NCBI GenBank assembly: GCA_019313915.1
Contig: JAFDAJ010000014.1
Span: 1 to 52,305, forward strand
Reading direction: 5' to 3'
DNA: 52,305 bases
Source of the DNA: Deltaproteobacteria bacterium
GTDB lineage: Bacteria; Myxococcota_A; Polyangia; Polyangiales; Houyiibacteriaceae
The notes beneath the pieces are model-generated. The model did not search any database. It was not told the DNA's origin and worked only from the letters and a program-made list of their open reading frames with translations. Positions within the stretch are counted from its first letter, which is position 1. Each line of letters starts with the position of its first letter. The translations under genes and the position numbers were made by a program. Shown in pieces: positions 1-8,266 of the stretch.

Positions 1-777
1 ATCATCATCGCCGACCTCAACGAAGAAAAGCTCCCCGAGGCCAAAGCCAAAATCGAAGCACTGGGCGTTACGGCATGGGGCTTCCCGGTCGACGTAACCA
101 ATCCGGCGAGCATCGCATCACTGAAAGCACAGATCGCCGCCGAGGCGGGCCCGATCGACGTGCTGGTCAACAACGCGGGCATCGTGTTTGGTGGCCCCTT
201 CACCGAGACACCTCTCGACCGCCACCTCAAGACCTACGAGGTCAACACCTTAGGCGTCGTCGCCATGACCCACGCGTTTCTGCCAGACCTCATCGAGCGT
301 CCCGAAGCGCACCTCGTCAATATCTCGAGCGCCTCGGGGTTCATCGGTCTGCCCTACGGCTCCACCTACGCATCGAGCAAGTGGGCGGTGATCGGCTTCT
401 CCGAATCGATCCGCGCCGAACTCAAGGTGCTCGGGCACGAGCACGTACACGTCACAATCGTATGCCCGAGCTACATCGGTACCGGCATGTTCAAGGGCGC
501 CGCGGCACCCAAGGCGACGAGCATCCTCGAACCAGAGTTCATCGCCGAAAAGGTCGTGCGGGCCGTCGAACGCAACCGCATCCATGTCTTGGAGCCTTGG
601 ATGGTCAAGATCACCCCACTCCTGCGAGAGCTATTGCCCACGGCGCTCTACGATCGAATCTCCCATCTCTTTGGCGCCGACACATCGATGGCGCAGTGGA
701 CGGGGCACGACGGGGACGGCGAGTCGAAGGCGGACGCACAGCCGGCGAGCAGCGACCAGCCCGAAGCAGAGCGGTAG
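1..777 (+). CDS. SDR-family oxidoreductase (5' end outside window)
   Basis: This is the C-terminal part of a short-chain dehydrogenase/reductase, an NAD(P)-dependent oxidoreductase with a Rossmann fold. The frame is open from base 1, so the start and the glycine-rich cofactor motif lie upstream. Visible family marks are the NNAGI motif near base 165, the catalytic Ser in ISSASG and the YASSK Tyr/Lys pair (bases 365-385). After the catalytic core comes a stretch typical of lipid- or steroid-type 'classical' SDRs, then a hydrophilic tail rich in Glu, Asp and Ala. The substrate cannot be told. It ends about 90 bp before the tRNA gene. Confidence 0.9.
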   Translation: MIIADLNEEKLPEAKAKIEALGVTAWGFPVDVTNPASIASLKAQIAAEAGPIDVLVNNAGIVFGGPFTETPLDRHLKTYEVNTLGVVAMTHAFLPDLIERPEAHLVNISSASGFIGLPYGSTYASSKWAVIGFSESIRAELKVLGHEHVHVTIVCPSYIGTGMFKGAAAPKATSILEPEFIAEKVVRAVERNRIHVLEPWMVKITPLLRELLPTALYDRISHLFGADTSMAQWTGHDGDGESKADAQPASSDQPEAER

Positions 778-826
778 CGCGCCGGGCCGGAATCTGTGCG
801 ACAGAATTCACTGCGAATTCCTGCCC

Positions 827-854
827 TTGACAGGACCGCAAGGCACGCTATCCC
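827..854 (+). promoter_or_regulatory. Promoter of the tRNA-Asn gene
   Basis: A perfect sigma70-type -35 box TTGACA lies at 827-832. It is followed by a 16-bp spacer and a -10-like TATCCC at 849-854. This would start transcription only a few bases before the tRNA 5' end at 865, the usual layout for a tRNA gene. Assigned by eye. Confidence 0.6.
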
Positions 855-864
855 TCGCAGCCAT

Positions 865-930
865 TCCAGCGTAGCTCAGTTGGTAGAGCGGGCGACTGTT
901 AATCGCTTGGTCATAGTCCTATCGCTGGAG
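865..930 (+). tRNA. tRNA-Asn (GTT) lacking the T loop; possible pseudo-tRNA
   Basis: The acceptor arm TCCAGCG (865-871) pairs perfectly with CGCTGGA (923-929), with G930 as discriminator. The D arm is GCTC/GAGC (874-877, 886-889). The anticodon stem GGCGA/TCGCT encloses the loop CTGTTAA, giving anticodon GTT (Asn). The variable loop is TGGTC. The T arm should be 17 nt but only 10 nt are present (913-922, ATAGTCCTAT), as if about 7 bases covering the TTCGA loop were removed. CCA is not encoded (CCG follows). All other arms and the upstream promoter look intact, so this is a recent deletion, a dead copy, an odd tRNA or an assembly error. Confidence 0.75.
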
Positions 931-973
931 CCGCCTTCCCGTGCGCCTGGATCTCGTTTAGAACGGGGCGACC

Positions 974-2530
974 GTGCCGATTCTCGCCATTGATCTCGGT
1001 ACATCGAATGTGAAGGCTGCTGTAGTTCGGCGTGATGGCACGCTGCTGGGCACGGGCCGCGGGTCGATCGAGACGATTCTCACGGACGATGGCGGCGCCG
1101 AGCAAGACGCGGAGCGCGTGTGGCAAACGGTTCTGGCGGCGGCCGAGGAGGCACTTGCGCCGCTAGGGAACAGACAGGAAGTCCGAGGCATCGCGTGCGC
1201 CAGCCAGTACTCGTCGATCGTGCCCGTGGGCAAAGACGGCCGCCCCACCGCCAACATGGTCGTCTGGATGGACAAGCGCGGAGCACCCGCTCGACTCGCG
1301 AAGCTGCCGGGCGGGAGGCGCATGAAGCCAAACCTCATTCAGATGGGGCGGTGGGTACAGATCCACGGCATTCCGCCGCTCGACTCCGGGGCAGACTCCC
1401 TCGCGCACATGCGCTGGCTCAAACTTGCGCGCCCGGAAGTCTACGAGCGGACCGCAACTTTCCTCGAACCGATGGACTATATCACGATGCGGCTATCCGG
1501 GCGGCCGGTGACCAACCGCTGCTCCAGCTTCCTCATGCTGCTGACCGACAACCGGCGTCCGGATCCTGTCTACCACCCCACCCTCGTGAAGTGGTCGGGC
1601 CTCGACGCAGAGAAGCTGCCGCAGCTGGTGCCGGTCGACGAGCCTCTTGGACCGGTACTTCCTGAGATTGCAAAACGCCTCGGACTCGCGAGCAACACGC
1701 TCGTGTTTCCTGCGATCAACGACACCCAGGCCGGTGGGGTCGGTGCCGCCGCCTTCGCTGGCGACCACGCGGGGATCTCCATCGGTACGACCGGAGTGTG
1801 CGTCACCCACGTCGACTTCAAGAGGACTGACATCCGAAACTCTCTGGTCAGCATGCCCTCCCCAATCCCTGGCCGTTACTTCGTCATGGCGGAGGCGGGT
1901 ATCGGCGGCGGAGCCATTGAGTACTTCCTCGAGCGGCTCGTCTTCGCCAGCGACAGCTTCGGGGATCATAGCCTGGCCGAACAGTTCACCAGATTGGAGC
2001 GCGCTATCGCACCGATCGATCCAGGCAGTGGCGGCGTGCTCTTTCTTCCGTGGTTGACTGGCTCGGTGACCCCGGCAGAAGACGGTCGGGTGCGAGGGGG
2101 CTTCTTGAACATGTCGCTGCAGACGACCCGCGAACATCTCGGTCGTGCGGTGCTCGAAGGGGTGGCGTTCAATCTTCGTTGGGTGCAGGAACGCGTTGCG
2201 CAATTCGCCAAACGAGACATCTCCCGGGTCAAGTTCTATGGCGGCGGCGCCCTCTCGTCGGCCTGGGCGCAGATCTTTGCCGATGTCCTTCAGCTTCCCG
2301 TAGAGCAGCTGCGGGAGCCGGAATACACGGCCAGCCGGGGCCTCGCTCTGCTCGGCTTTCATCGGTTGGGCGAGCTGGCGCTCGAAGAGATCGAAGCCAG
2401 CATCCCGGTGGCCGCCGTCTACGAGCCGCGGCGCGAGTTTGCCGGGCGTTACGACCAGATGTTTGCCCAGTTCGTCCGCGCGTTTAAAAAGAACCGCGAC
2501 ATCTTTCACGCGCTAAATGTTGGGAGCTAG
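974..2530 (+). CDS. FGGY-family carbohydrate kinase
   Basis: A 518-residue kinase of the FGGY family (xylulokinase, glycerol kinase and relatives), which transfers phosphate from ATP to a sugar or polyol. The N-terminal phosphate motif is DLGTSNVKAA at residues 7-16. The second ATPase-fold half carries SIGTTGVC and the FYGGGALSSAWAQI adenosine-binding region near residue 420. The length is normal and the start is GTG. Only 2 bp separate its stop from the next start, so it is surely co-transcribed with the S1P-lyase-like gene. The sequence does not show the substrate; xylulokinase is the nearest general label. The operon suggests that it phosphorylates the substrate of the downstream lyase (inference). 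Confidence 0.88.
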   Translation: MPILAIDLGTSNVKAAVVRRDGTLLGTGRGSIETILTDDGGAEQDAERVWQTVLAAAEEALAPLGNRQEVRGIACASQYSSIVPVGKDGRPTANMVVWMDKRGAPARLAKLPGGRRMKPNLIQMGRWVQIHGIPPLDSGADSLAHMRWLKLARPEVYERTATFLEPMDYITMRLSGRPVTNRCSSFLMLLTDNRRPDPVYHPTLVKWSGLDAEKLPQLVPVDEPLGPVLPEIAKRLGLASNTLVFPAINDTQAGGVGAAAFAGDHAGISIGTTGVCVTHVDFKRTDIRNSLVSMPSPIPGRYFVMAEAGIGGGAIEYFLERLVFASDSFGDHSLAEQFTRLERAIAPIDPGSGGVLFLPWLTGSVTPAEDGRVRGGFLNMSLQTTREHLGRAVLEGVAFNLRWVQERVAQFAKRDISRVKFYGGGALSSAWAQIFADVLQLPVEQLREPEYTASRGLALLGFHRLGELALEEIEASIPVAAVYEPRREFAGRYDQMFAQFVRAFKKNRDIFHALNVGS

Positions 2531-2532
2531 TC

Positions 2533-3957
2533 ATGAGCAACGACATCGAATCCTTGATGAGAGGCCTCTACCCCTACGCAGAATCCCACGGCGTGATCCG
2601 CGGCTTCCCGGCGGAGGGCCGTTCGACCGATGCAATCCTCGAGGAGCTTCGAGCCATCGCCGGCGCAGAGGACAAAGCATGGGAAAACGGCCGCTGCTCG
2701 GGCACGATGTATAGCGGCGACCACGAGCACTACGACTTCTTGAACTCGGTCTTCGCGCTCTTCTCGTACGTCAACTCTCTTCAACGAGACATCTGCCCAA
2801 GCATGACTCGCTTCGAGTCGGACATCATCGCGATGGCTCTCGACCTCATGCATGGCGACGAGGTCGCAAAACAGAATCCAGCGCACAAGGCGTGTGGCGC
2901 CATGGGCTTCGGCGGCACCGAGAGCATCATCAATCCGCTCCTGGTTTATCGGGACAAGGCGCGCGAGGAGCGGGGCATCGATCGTCCCAACGTGATCGTC
3001 CCGGACACCGCCCATCCCGCCTTCCGCAAAGGGGCGCACTTGCTGGGCATCGACGTCGTCGAAGCGCCGACGGATCCTACATCGACTCAGGTTGACGTGG
3101 ACTTCGTCCGCGACCGGGTCGATGATCGCACGGTGGCCATCGTCGGGTCGGCCGGCAACTATCCCTACGGCACCGTCGATCCCATCGGCGCGCTCTCGGA
3201 TCTGGCGGTGCAGCGCGGCATCGGGCTGCACGTAGACGGCTGTCTCGGCGGTTTCATCCTCCCCTGGGGAGAGGCTCTTGGATACGACATTCCGGTCTTT
3301 GATTTTCGGCTGCCGGGCGTGACTTCCATCTCCGCCGACACCCACAAGTTCGGGTACGGCCTCAAGGGCACCTCCGTCGTGGTTTACAGGGATGCCTCGT
3401 TCCGCAAGTACCAATACTACATCGAGCCATCGTGGAAGGGCGGCATCTACGCATCGAACGGACTTGCCGGCAGCCGCTCCGGTGGCTTGATCGCAGCAAC
3501 GTGGGCCGCGATGGTGCGCTACGGTCGGGAAGGTTACCTGCGTTACGCCAAACAGATCTTCGAAACCGCCGCCAAGATGCAGGACGCTATCAAGGGCCTG
3601 CCGGAGCTTGCCATCATGGGGTCACCGACATTCTGCTTTGCGTTCCGATCGGATGAGTTCGACATCTACCACGTCAACGACTTCATGAAGACCCGTGGCT
3701 GGCGCTTCAACGGGCAACAGCACCCCGCCGCCATTCACATGTGCGTAACCCGGCCCCAAACCAAACCGGGCATTGCCGAGGCGTTTGGCGCGGACCTCAC
3801 CGAAGCGGTCGCCTACGCGCGGGAGAGCCGAGACGCAGAGCCTCAAAGCTCAGCGATTTACGGCGGTGGCGCCGCAGGCATCCCAATCGACTCACCCGAG
3901 GCGGTGGAGATGCTGATGACCATGGCGCTGGACACGCTGCAGTCCTATCCGTTCTGA
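2533..3957 (+). CDS. Sphingosine-1-phosphate-lyase-like PLP enzyme
   Basis: A 474-residue group II PLP-dependent enzyme resembling sphingosine-1-phosphate lyase along most of its length. Shared blocks include SGTMYSG (56-62), GFGGTESI (125-132), HVDGCLGG (233-240), the PLP-lysine block SADTHKFGYGLKG with Lys272, and the KGGIYAS..AGSRSGG region. S1P lyase splits a phosphorylated long-chain amino alcohol into phosphoethanolamine and an aldehyde. Eukaryotic forms carry an N-terminal membrane anchor, which is absent here as in soluble bacterial forms. General pipelines often call this 'aspartate aminotransferase family'. It follows the FGGY kinase by 2 bp and overlaps ackA tail to tail by 13 bp. 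The true substrate is unknown. Confidence 0.85.
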   Translation: MSNDIESLMRGLYPYAESHGVIRGFPAEGRSTDAILEELRAIAGAEDKAWENGRCSGTMYSGDHEHYDFLNSVFALFSYVNSLQRDICPSMTRFESDIIAMALDLMHGDEVAKQNPAHKACGAMGFGGTESIINPLLVYRDKAREERGIDRPNVIVPDTAHPAFRKGAHLLGIDVVEAPTDPTSTQVDVDFVRDRVDDRTVAIVGSAGNYPYGTVDPIGALSDLAVQRGIGLHVDGCLGGFILPWGEALGYDIPVFDFRLPGVTSISADTHKFGYGLKGTSVVVYRDASFRKYQYYIEPSWKGGIYASNGLAGSRSGGLIAATWAAMVRYGREGYLRYAKQIFETAAKMQDAIKGLPELAIMGSPTFCFAFRSDEFDIYHVNDFMKTRGWRFNGQQHPAAIHMCVTRPQTKPGIAEAFGADLTEAVAYARESRDAEPQSSAIYGGGAAGIPIDSPEAVEMLMTMALDTLQSYPF

Positions 3958-4961
3958 CGTCCTGCTTCGGTGGTGGCCGCACCGGACGTCTGAATGCACT
4001 GCAACGTCTGCTCGGCGATCTCCAACTCTTCATTGGTCGGCACCACCAACACAGCCACGGGCGCTCCTTCACGATGGATTGGTCGAGCTCCCCTCGCACT
4101 GGCCCGATTCCGCGTTTCATCGAGTTGTACGCCCAGCCTCTGCAGCCCCTCGCAGGCTCGCTCGCGGATGTCCGCCGAATTTTCCCCCACGCCCGCCGTG
4201 AAGACGATCCCGTCCACGTGACCCAGGGCAGCCATGTAGGCTCCGATGTACTTGCGCATGCGGTAGGCATAGACGTCTAGGGCGAGGCGAGCCCGCGCGT
4301 CGCCTGCCGCCTCGCGCTCGAGGACGTCCCGCACGTCGCCGACTCCGCACAATCCGGAGAGCCCGCTCTCCCCGTTGAGGTCTGCATCGATCTCTTCGAC
4401 ACTCATCCCCGCCTGACGCGCCATGTGTACGATCACTCCGGGATCGATGTCGCCACTGCGCGTGCCCATCACCAGACCTTCGAGGGGAGTCATACCCATG
4501 GAAGTGTCGACGCTCTTGCCGTTCGCGACGGCGGTCACGCTCGCCCCGTTCCCGAGGTGCAGAACGATCAGATTCAGCTCCCCGAGGGGTCGGCCAATCT
4601 CGCGGGCCGCCTGCTTCGCCACATAGGCCACGGAGGTGCCGTGAAAGCCGTAGCGACGCACACCATGGGACTCGTACCATTCCTCGGGGACTGCGTATCG
4701 ATAGGCATGGGGCGGAATGGTGTGGTGAAAAGCGGTATCGAAGACCGCCACCTGCGGCACATCGGGTCGGCGGGCCATGGCCACCTCGATGCCCAAGAGG
4801 TTGGCCACAATTCGGTCGAGCGCTGCGGCGTGGTCGGAAATGTCGCTGTCCGGCTCGCCAATGCGCTCGGCGGCGCCCCGTGCAACCAGAGTCCGCTCCG
4901 CCATGTCGAAGAGCTGGTACTTGAGCGATGAGCTTCCGGAGTTGAGGACCAGGACCTTCAC
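3945..4961 (-). CDS. ackA: Acetate kinase with an internal deletion
   Basis: Acetate kinase interconverts acetate + ATP and acetyl phosphate + ADP. Family motifs are present: the start LNSGSSSLKYQ (Asn7), FDTAFH (Asp75), YGFHGTS, LHLGNGAS, GTRSGDIDPG, FTAGVGENS and PTNEELEIA. The protein is 338 residues where the family has about 390-405. The gap is one block: after DRIVAN (residue 54) the protein jumps to LLGIEVA, skipping the segment that normally holds HRVVHGG and PLHNP. The HRVVHGG arginine (Arg91 in the Methanosarcina enzyme) binds substrate, so activity is doubtful. The frame is kept. It follows pta by 3 bp as in many pta-ackA operons. Confidence 0.9.
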   Translation of the reverse strand: MKVLVLNSGSSSLKYQLFDMAERTLVARGAAERIGEPDSDISDHAAALDRIVANLLGIEVAMARRPDVPQVAVFDTAFHHTIPPHAYRYAVPEEWYESHGVRRYGFHGTSVAYVAKQAAREIGRPLGELNLIVLHLGNGASVTAVANGKSVDTSMGMTPLEGLVMGTRSGDIDPGVIVHMARQAGMSVEEIDADLNGESGLSGLCGVGDVRDVLEREAAGDARARLALDVYAYRMRKYIGAYMAALGHVDGIVFTAGVGENSADIRERACEGLQRLGVQLDETRNRASARGARPIHREGAPVAVLVVPTNEELEIAEQTLQCIQTSGAATTEAGRQNG

Positions 4962-4964
4962 GAC

Positions 4965-7055
4965 TTACTCCGTCGTCTGCGCCTGAATGGCCGTCACCGC
5001 CACCGTGTTCACGACATCGGACACGGTACAGCCTCGGCTCAGGTCGTTAACTGGTTTGTTGAGGCCCTGCAGAACCGGCCCGATCGCCACCGCACCCGCC
5101 GAGCGTTGCACGGCCTTGTAAGTATTGTTGCCCGTATTCAGATCGGGAAAGATGAACACGGTCGCTCGACCGGCGACCTCGCTGTCCGGAAGCTTCTTGC
5201 TCGCCACCTTCGCATCGACAGCTGCGTCGTACTGGATGGGACCGTCGATCATCAGATCGGGTCGACGCGAGCGGACGATCTCCGTGGCCTCGCGGACTCT
5301 GGCCACGTCCTCGCCCGACCCGGAGGCGCCGGTCGAATAGGAGAGCATGGCGATGCGCGGGTCGATCCCGAAGATCACCGCAGTCTCCGCCGAGCTGATC
5401 GCGATATCGGCAAGCTGTTCCGAATTCGGGTTCGGGTTCACCGCGCAGTCACCGTAAACCAAGACCCGGTCACGCAGACACATGAGAAAGACGCTCGACA
5501 CCACCGAGACTCCTTCACGCGTTCGAATGAACTCCAAGGCTGGACGAATCGTGTGCGCAGTCGTGTGGGCGGCGCCAGAGACCATCCCATCGGCCTTTCC
5601 CTGGTACACCATCATGGAACCGAAGTAGCTCACGTCCCCCATCGCATCGTGAGCCCTGTCCTCGGTCACTCCCTTGTGCTTTCGCAGTTGGAGATAGGTG
5701 TCCGCGAAGCTAGAACGCCACTCGGACGTGAGCGGATCGACGATTTGGGCGCCCTCGAGGTGGACACCCAGCGTGGACGCCGACTCCTGGATCTCCGCGG
5801 GATCACCGAGCAGCGTCAGGTCCACCACCCGTCGCCGCAGCAGGATCTCGGCGGCGCGCAGAATTCGTTCGTCCGTGCCCTCGGGCAGCACGATGTGTTG
5901 GCGACTGACCTTGGCCCGCTCGATGAGCTCGTACTCGAAGCGCAGCGGCGTCACCCGCGGCGAATGACTCACCTGGATTCGCTCCGCGAGCTCGGGCAGT
6001 TCCACGTGCTCCTCGAAGAGACCCAGTGCGGTCGCGATCTTGCGCTCGTCCCCGGCCTTGATGGCCCCTCCCAACGCGTCGACCCGCGTGGCTGTGGTAA
6101 AGGTGTCACCGGCCACCCCAATGACGGGAACCGCCGGCCGCCTCAAACCATTGATGAGCCGAGTCACCGGTTCGGGCGGCTCGAGCCCGCCGGTCAGCAC
6201 GATGCCGGCGATGTTCGGAAATGCCTGGGAACGCACCGAGGCTAGACAACCGAGCACCACGTCGGCGCGATCGCCTCCCGCAATCACCACCGAGCCCGGC
6301 CGGAGACGCGAAAGGACGTTTGGCAGCTCCATCGCCGCAACCGAGAAGTCGCGGGCCAGGCCCTGCAGACGATGTTCATCACCGAACATCAACTTCCCAT
6401 CGAGTGCGTCCATGACCTCGGCCAAGGTGGGGTGACCCAGAGTCTCATCCTCTGGCACCACGTAGACCGGATCCGGACCCTTCCACTCCGCGGCAAAGCA
6501 CTCCTTCACCTGATCGATCTGCCGGGGCGCCACCCGGTTGACCAAAGTAGCCACGATCGAGCAACCCTCGCGCTCGAAAGCCCGCCGCGCTGCCCTGACG
6601 TCCTCGACGACTGCCGCCGGCTCGCGGCCTTGGCCGTTGGCCACGAAAAAAACCGGACAGCCCAGATGGGCGGCGACGCGCGCGTTGAACTCGAACTCGA
6701 AGGCTGCTCCCACTCCGGAGTAGTCGGTCCCCTCGCACACGACGAAATCGCACTGGGACTCGAGCTCCTTGTAGCGCCCGAGGATGCGCGCGAGCAACTC
6801 GTCGGAGCGGTCGGCCCCCGCCATGGCACGAGCCTCGTCATAGGGGCCGCCGCTCGAGGCCTCGGCGTTTTGCGGGAGCGCATACCGGGATCGCATGAGC
6901 CCAATCTCGCGATCGGTCTCCGCGAGGCCATTGACCACGGGCCGAAAGAAGCCGAGATGCTCCACCCGTCGAGAGGCCAGCTCCATCAAGCCGAGCGCCG
7001 CCAACGACTTGCCGGCGCGCGGTTGAATCGATGCAATGTAGACGCCCTTTGCCAC
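4965..7055 (-). CDS. pta: Phosphate acetyltransferase (long form)
   Basis: Pta converts acetyl-CoA + Pi to acetyl phosphate + CoA and partners AckA in the cytosol. The 696-residue protein has the long architecture. An N-terminal P-loop-like dethiobiotin-synthetase-type domain (YIASIQPRAGKS, residues 6-17) is followed by a DRTGG-type middle domain (about 210-330) and a C-terminal PTA_PTB catalytic domain from about residue 375. The catalytic domain holds VLPEGTDERIL, GDCAVNPNPN, LSYSTGASGSG and DGPIQYDAAV. The length and motifs look complete. It is the first gene of the pta-ackA unit and is divergent from the MscS-like gene. Confidence 0.95.
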   Translation of the reverse strand: MAKGVYIASIQPRAGKSLAALGLMELASRRVEHLGFFRPVVNGLAETDREIGLMRSRYALPQNAEASSGGPYDEARAMAGADRSDELLARILGRYKELESQCDFVVCEGTDYSGVGAAFEFEFNARVAAHLGCPVFFVANGQGREPAAVVEDVRAARRAFEREGCSIVATLVNRVAPRQIDQVKECFAAEWKGPDPVYVVPEDETLGHPTLAEVMDALDGKLMFGDEHRLQGLARDFSVAAMELPNVLSRLRPGSVVIAGGDRADVVLGCLASVRSQAFPNIAGIVLTGGLEPPEPVTRLINGLRRPAVPVIGVAGDTFTTATRVDALGGAIKAGDERKIATALGLFEEHVELPELAERIQVSHSPRVTPLRFEYELIERAKVSRQHIVLPEGTDERILRAAEILLRRRVVDLTLLGDPAEIQESASTLGVHLEGAQIVDPLTSEWRSSFADTYLQLRKHKGVTEDRAHDAMGDVSYFGSMMVYQGKADGMVSGAAHTTAHTIRPALEFIRTREGVSVVSSVFLMCLRDRVLVYGDCAVNPNPNSEQLADIAISSAETAVIFGIDPRIAMLSYSTGASGSGEDVARVREATEIVRSRRPDLMIDGPIQYDAAVDAKVASKKLPDSEVAGRATVFIFPDLNTGNNTYKAVQRSAGAVAIGPVLQGLNKPVNDLSRGCTVSDVVNTVAVTAIQAQTTE

Positions 7056-7183
7056 GTGCCGACTCCCGGGCGCCGCACAATGCCACCGGGTGCATGCTTA
7101 TTCAACGTCGAAGCCGAAAATGGCAGCAGGCCACGTTGGGGGTTCGCGGGACGGTGTGAATTCTGCGACTATCCCGCGGCGCC

Positions 7184-8266
7184 ATGGACTACCTCAAGTC
7201 GATCTCCGCTGTCCTTCGCGAGTGGCTTCCGGCCCTCATCACCCTGCTCGTTGGCATCGTGGTCATCTCCACGGTCTATCGCGTCCTCATGAAGCGTCAC
7301 ACGCCGACGTCAGGGAGTCGCATCTCGCAGCAACTATTGATTGCCGTACTGGGTGGGGTGTTCTTGGTCATGCTCATCCTCCAGTTGCCGATCGGGGAAG
7401 CCGAACGCGGACAGCTGCTGAGCCTGCTCGGGATCCTCGTCACCGCGGCAATTGCCTTGTCTTCGACGACGTTGATCGGAAACGCGATGGCCGGGCTGAT
7501 GCTGCGGTCGATTCGAAACTTCCGGCCTGGTGACTTCATCGTCGTCGATGGGCACCGTGGGCGCGTATCCGAGCTCGGTCTCCTGCGGACCGAAATCCAG
7601 ACGGAGCGACGGAATCTGACCACACTGCCAAATCTCTACCTCGTGACGACGCCGGTGACGGTGGTGCGCGCTTCGGGAACCTTCATCTCTGCGACGGTGT
7701 CGCTCGGCTATGACGTGCCACGCGATAAGATCGAGAAGTGCCTAATAGAAGCCGCCGAGAACGCCGGGCTGACCGAGCCCTTCGTATTCGTGCTCGAGCT
7801 GGGTGACTTCTCGATCATCTATCAAGCCGCCGGGTTCCTCGAAGAGGTCAAGTACCTCATCAGCGCGGAGTCGGAGCTGCGGGAGTGCATGTTGGATGCG
7901 CTTCACCGGGCAGGCATCGAGGTCGTCTCGCCGACGTTCATGAATCAACGCCAGCTCGCAGCCGGACGGGTGTTTATCCCCGAGGTCCGGCATGCAACCC
8001 CGTCGAGGCCGTACGCGGCCGATGAAGACCACCCCGAAGAACGGATGTTCGACAAGGCCGAGCAGGCCGAGACCGAAGCCAAGGCGGGGCACCAGCTCAA
8101 GGATGTCGTTGAGGAACTCGACGAGCTCAAAAAGCAGGTCGATGATCCTGACAAGGAGGCCTCGAAAGGCCGCATCAGCGAGCTCGAGACGCGGCGCACT
8201 CAGCTCGAAGCCGAACTCGAGCAGCACCAGGAACAAAAAGAAGATTCAGAGCGCGAAGAGAGCTAG
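7184..8266 (+). CDS. MscS-family mechanosensitive channel with coiled-coil tail
   Basis: A 360-residue inner-membrane channel of the small-conductance mechanosensitive family. Three hydrophobic helices occupy about residues 12-115; the last (AAIALSSTTLIGNAMAG) corresponds to the pore-lining TM3 helix. The MscS beta domain follows (FRPGDFIVVDGHRGRVSELGLL, then LPNLYL), then the alpha/beta domain to about residue 265. Beyond this is a charged Glu/Lys-rich tail of about 75 residues with heptad-like spacing, a predicted coiled coil. The last codon TAG shares a CTAG with the stop of the convergent DUF481 gene. The role is presumably osmotic release; gating cannot be judged. Confidence 0.88.
   Translation: MDYLKSISAVLREWLPALITLLVGIVVISTVYRVLMKRHTPTSGSRISQQLLIAVLGGVFLVMLILQLPIGEAERGQLLSLLGILVTAAIALSSTTLIGNAMAGLMLRSIRNFRPGDFIVVDGHRGRVSELGLLRTEIQTERRNLTTLPNLYLVTTPVTVVRASGTFISATVSLGYDVPRDKIEKCLIEAAENAGLTEPFVFVLELGDFSIIYQAAGFLEEVKYLISAESELRECMLDALHRAGIEVVSPTFMNQRQLAAGRVFIPEVRHATPSRPYAADEDHPEERMFDKAEQAETEAKAGHQLKDVVEELDELKKQVDDPDKEASKGRISELETRRTQLEAELEQHQEQKEDSEREES

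Noticed and set aside
796-993. 65-codon frame across the tRNA-Asn gene
   Set aside because: It covers the tRNA and has no coding signal; the tRNA arms explain the sequence.
1493-2509. 338-codon minus-strand frame within the FGGY kinase
   Set aside because: Long antisense frames are common in high-GC coding DNA; the plus frame has clear family motifs.
5106-6245. 379-codon plus-strand frame inside pta
   Set aside because: Shadow of pta; the His/Arg/Gly-rich composition is typical of antisense frames.
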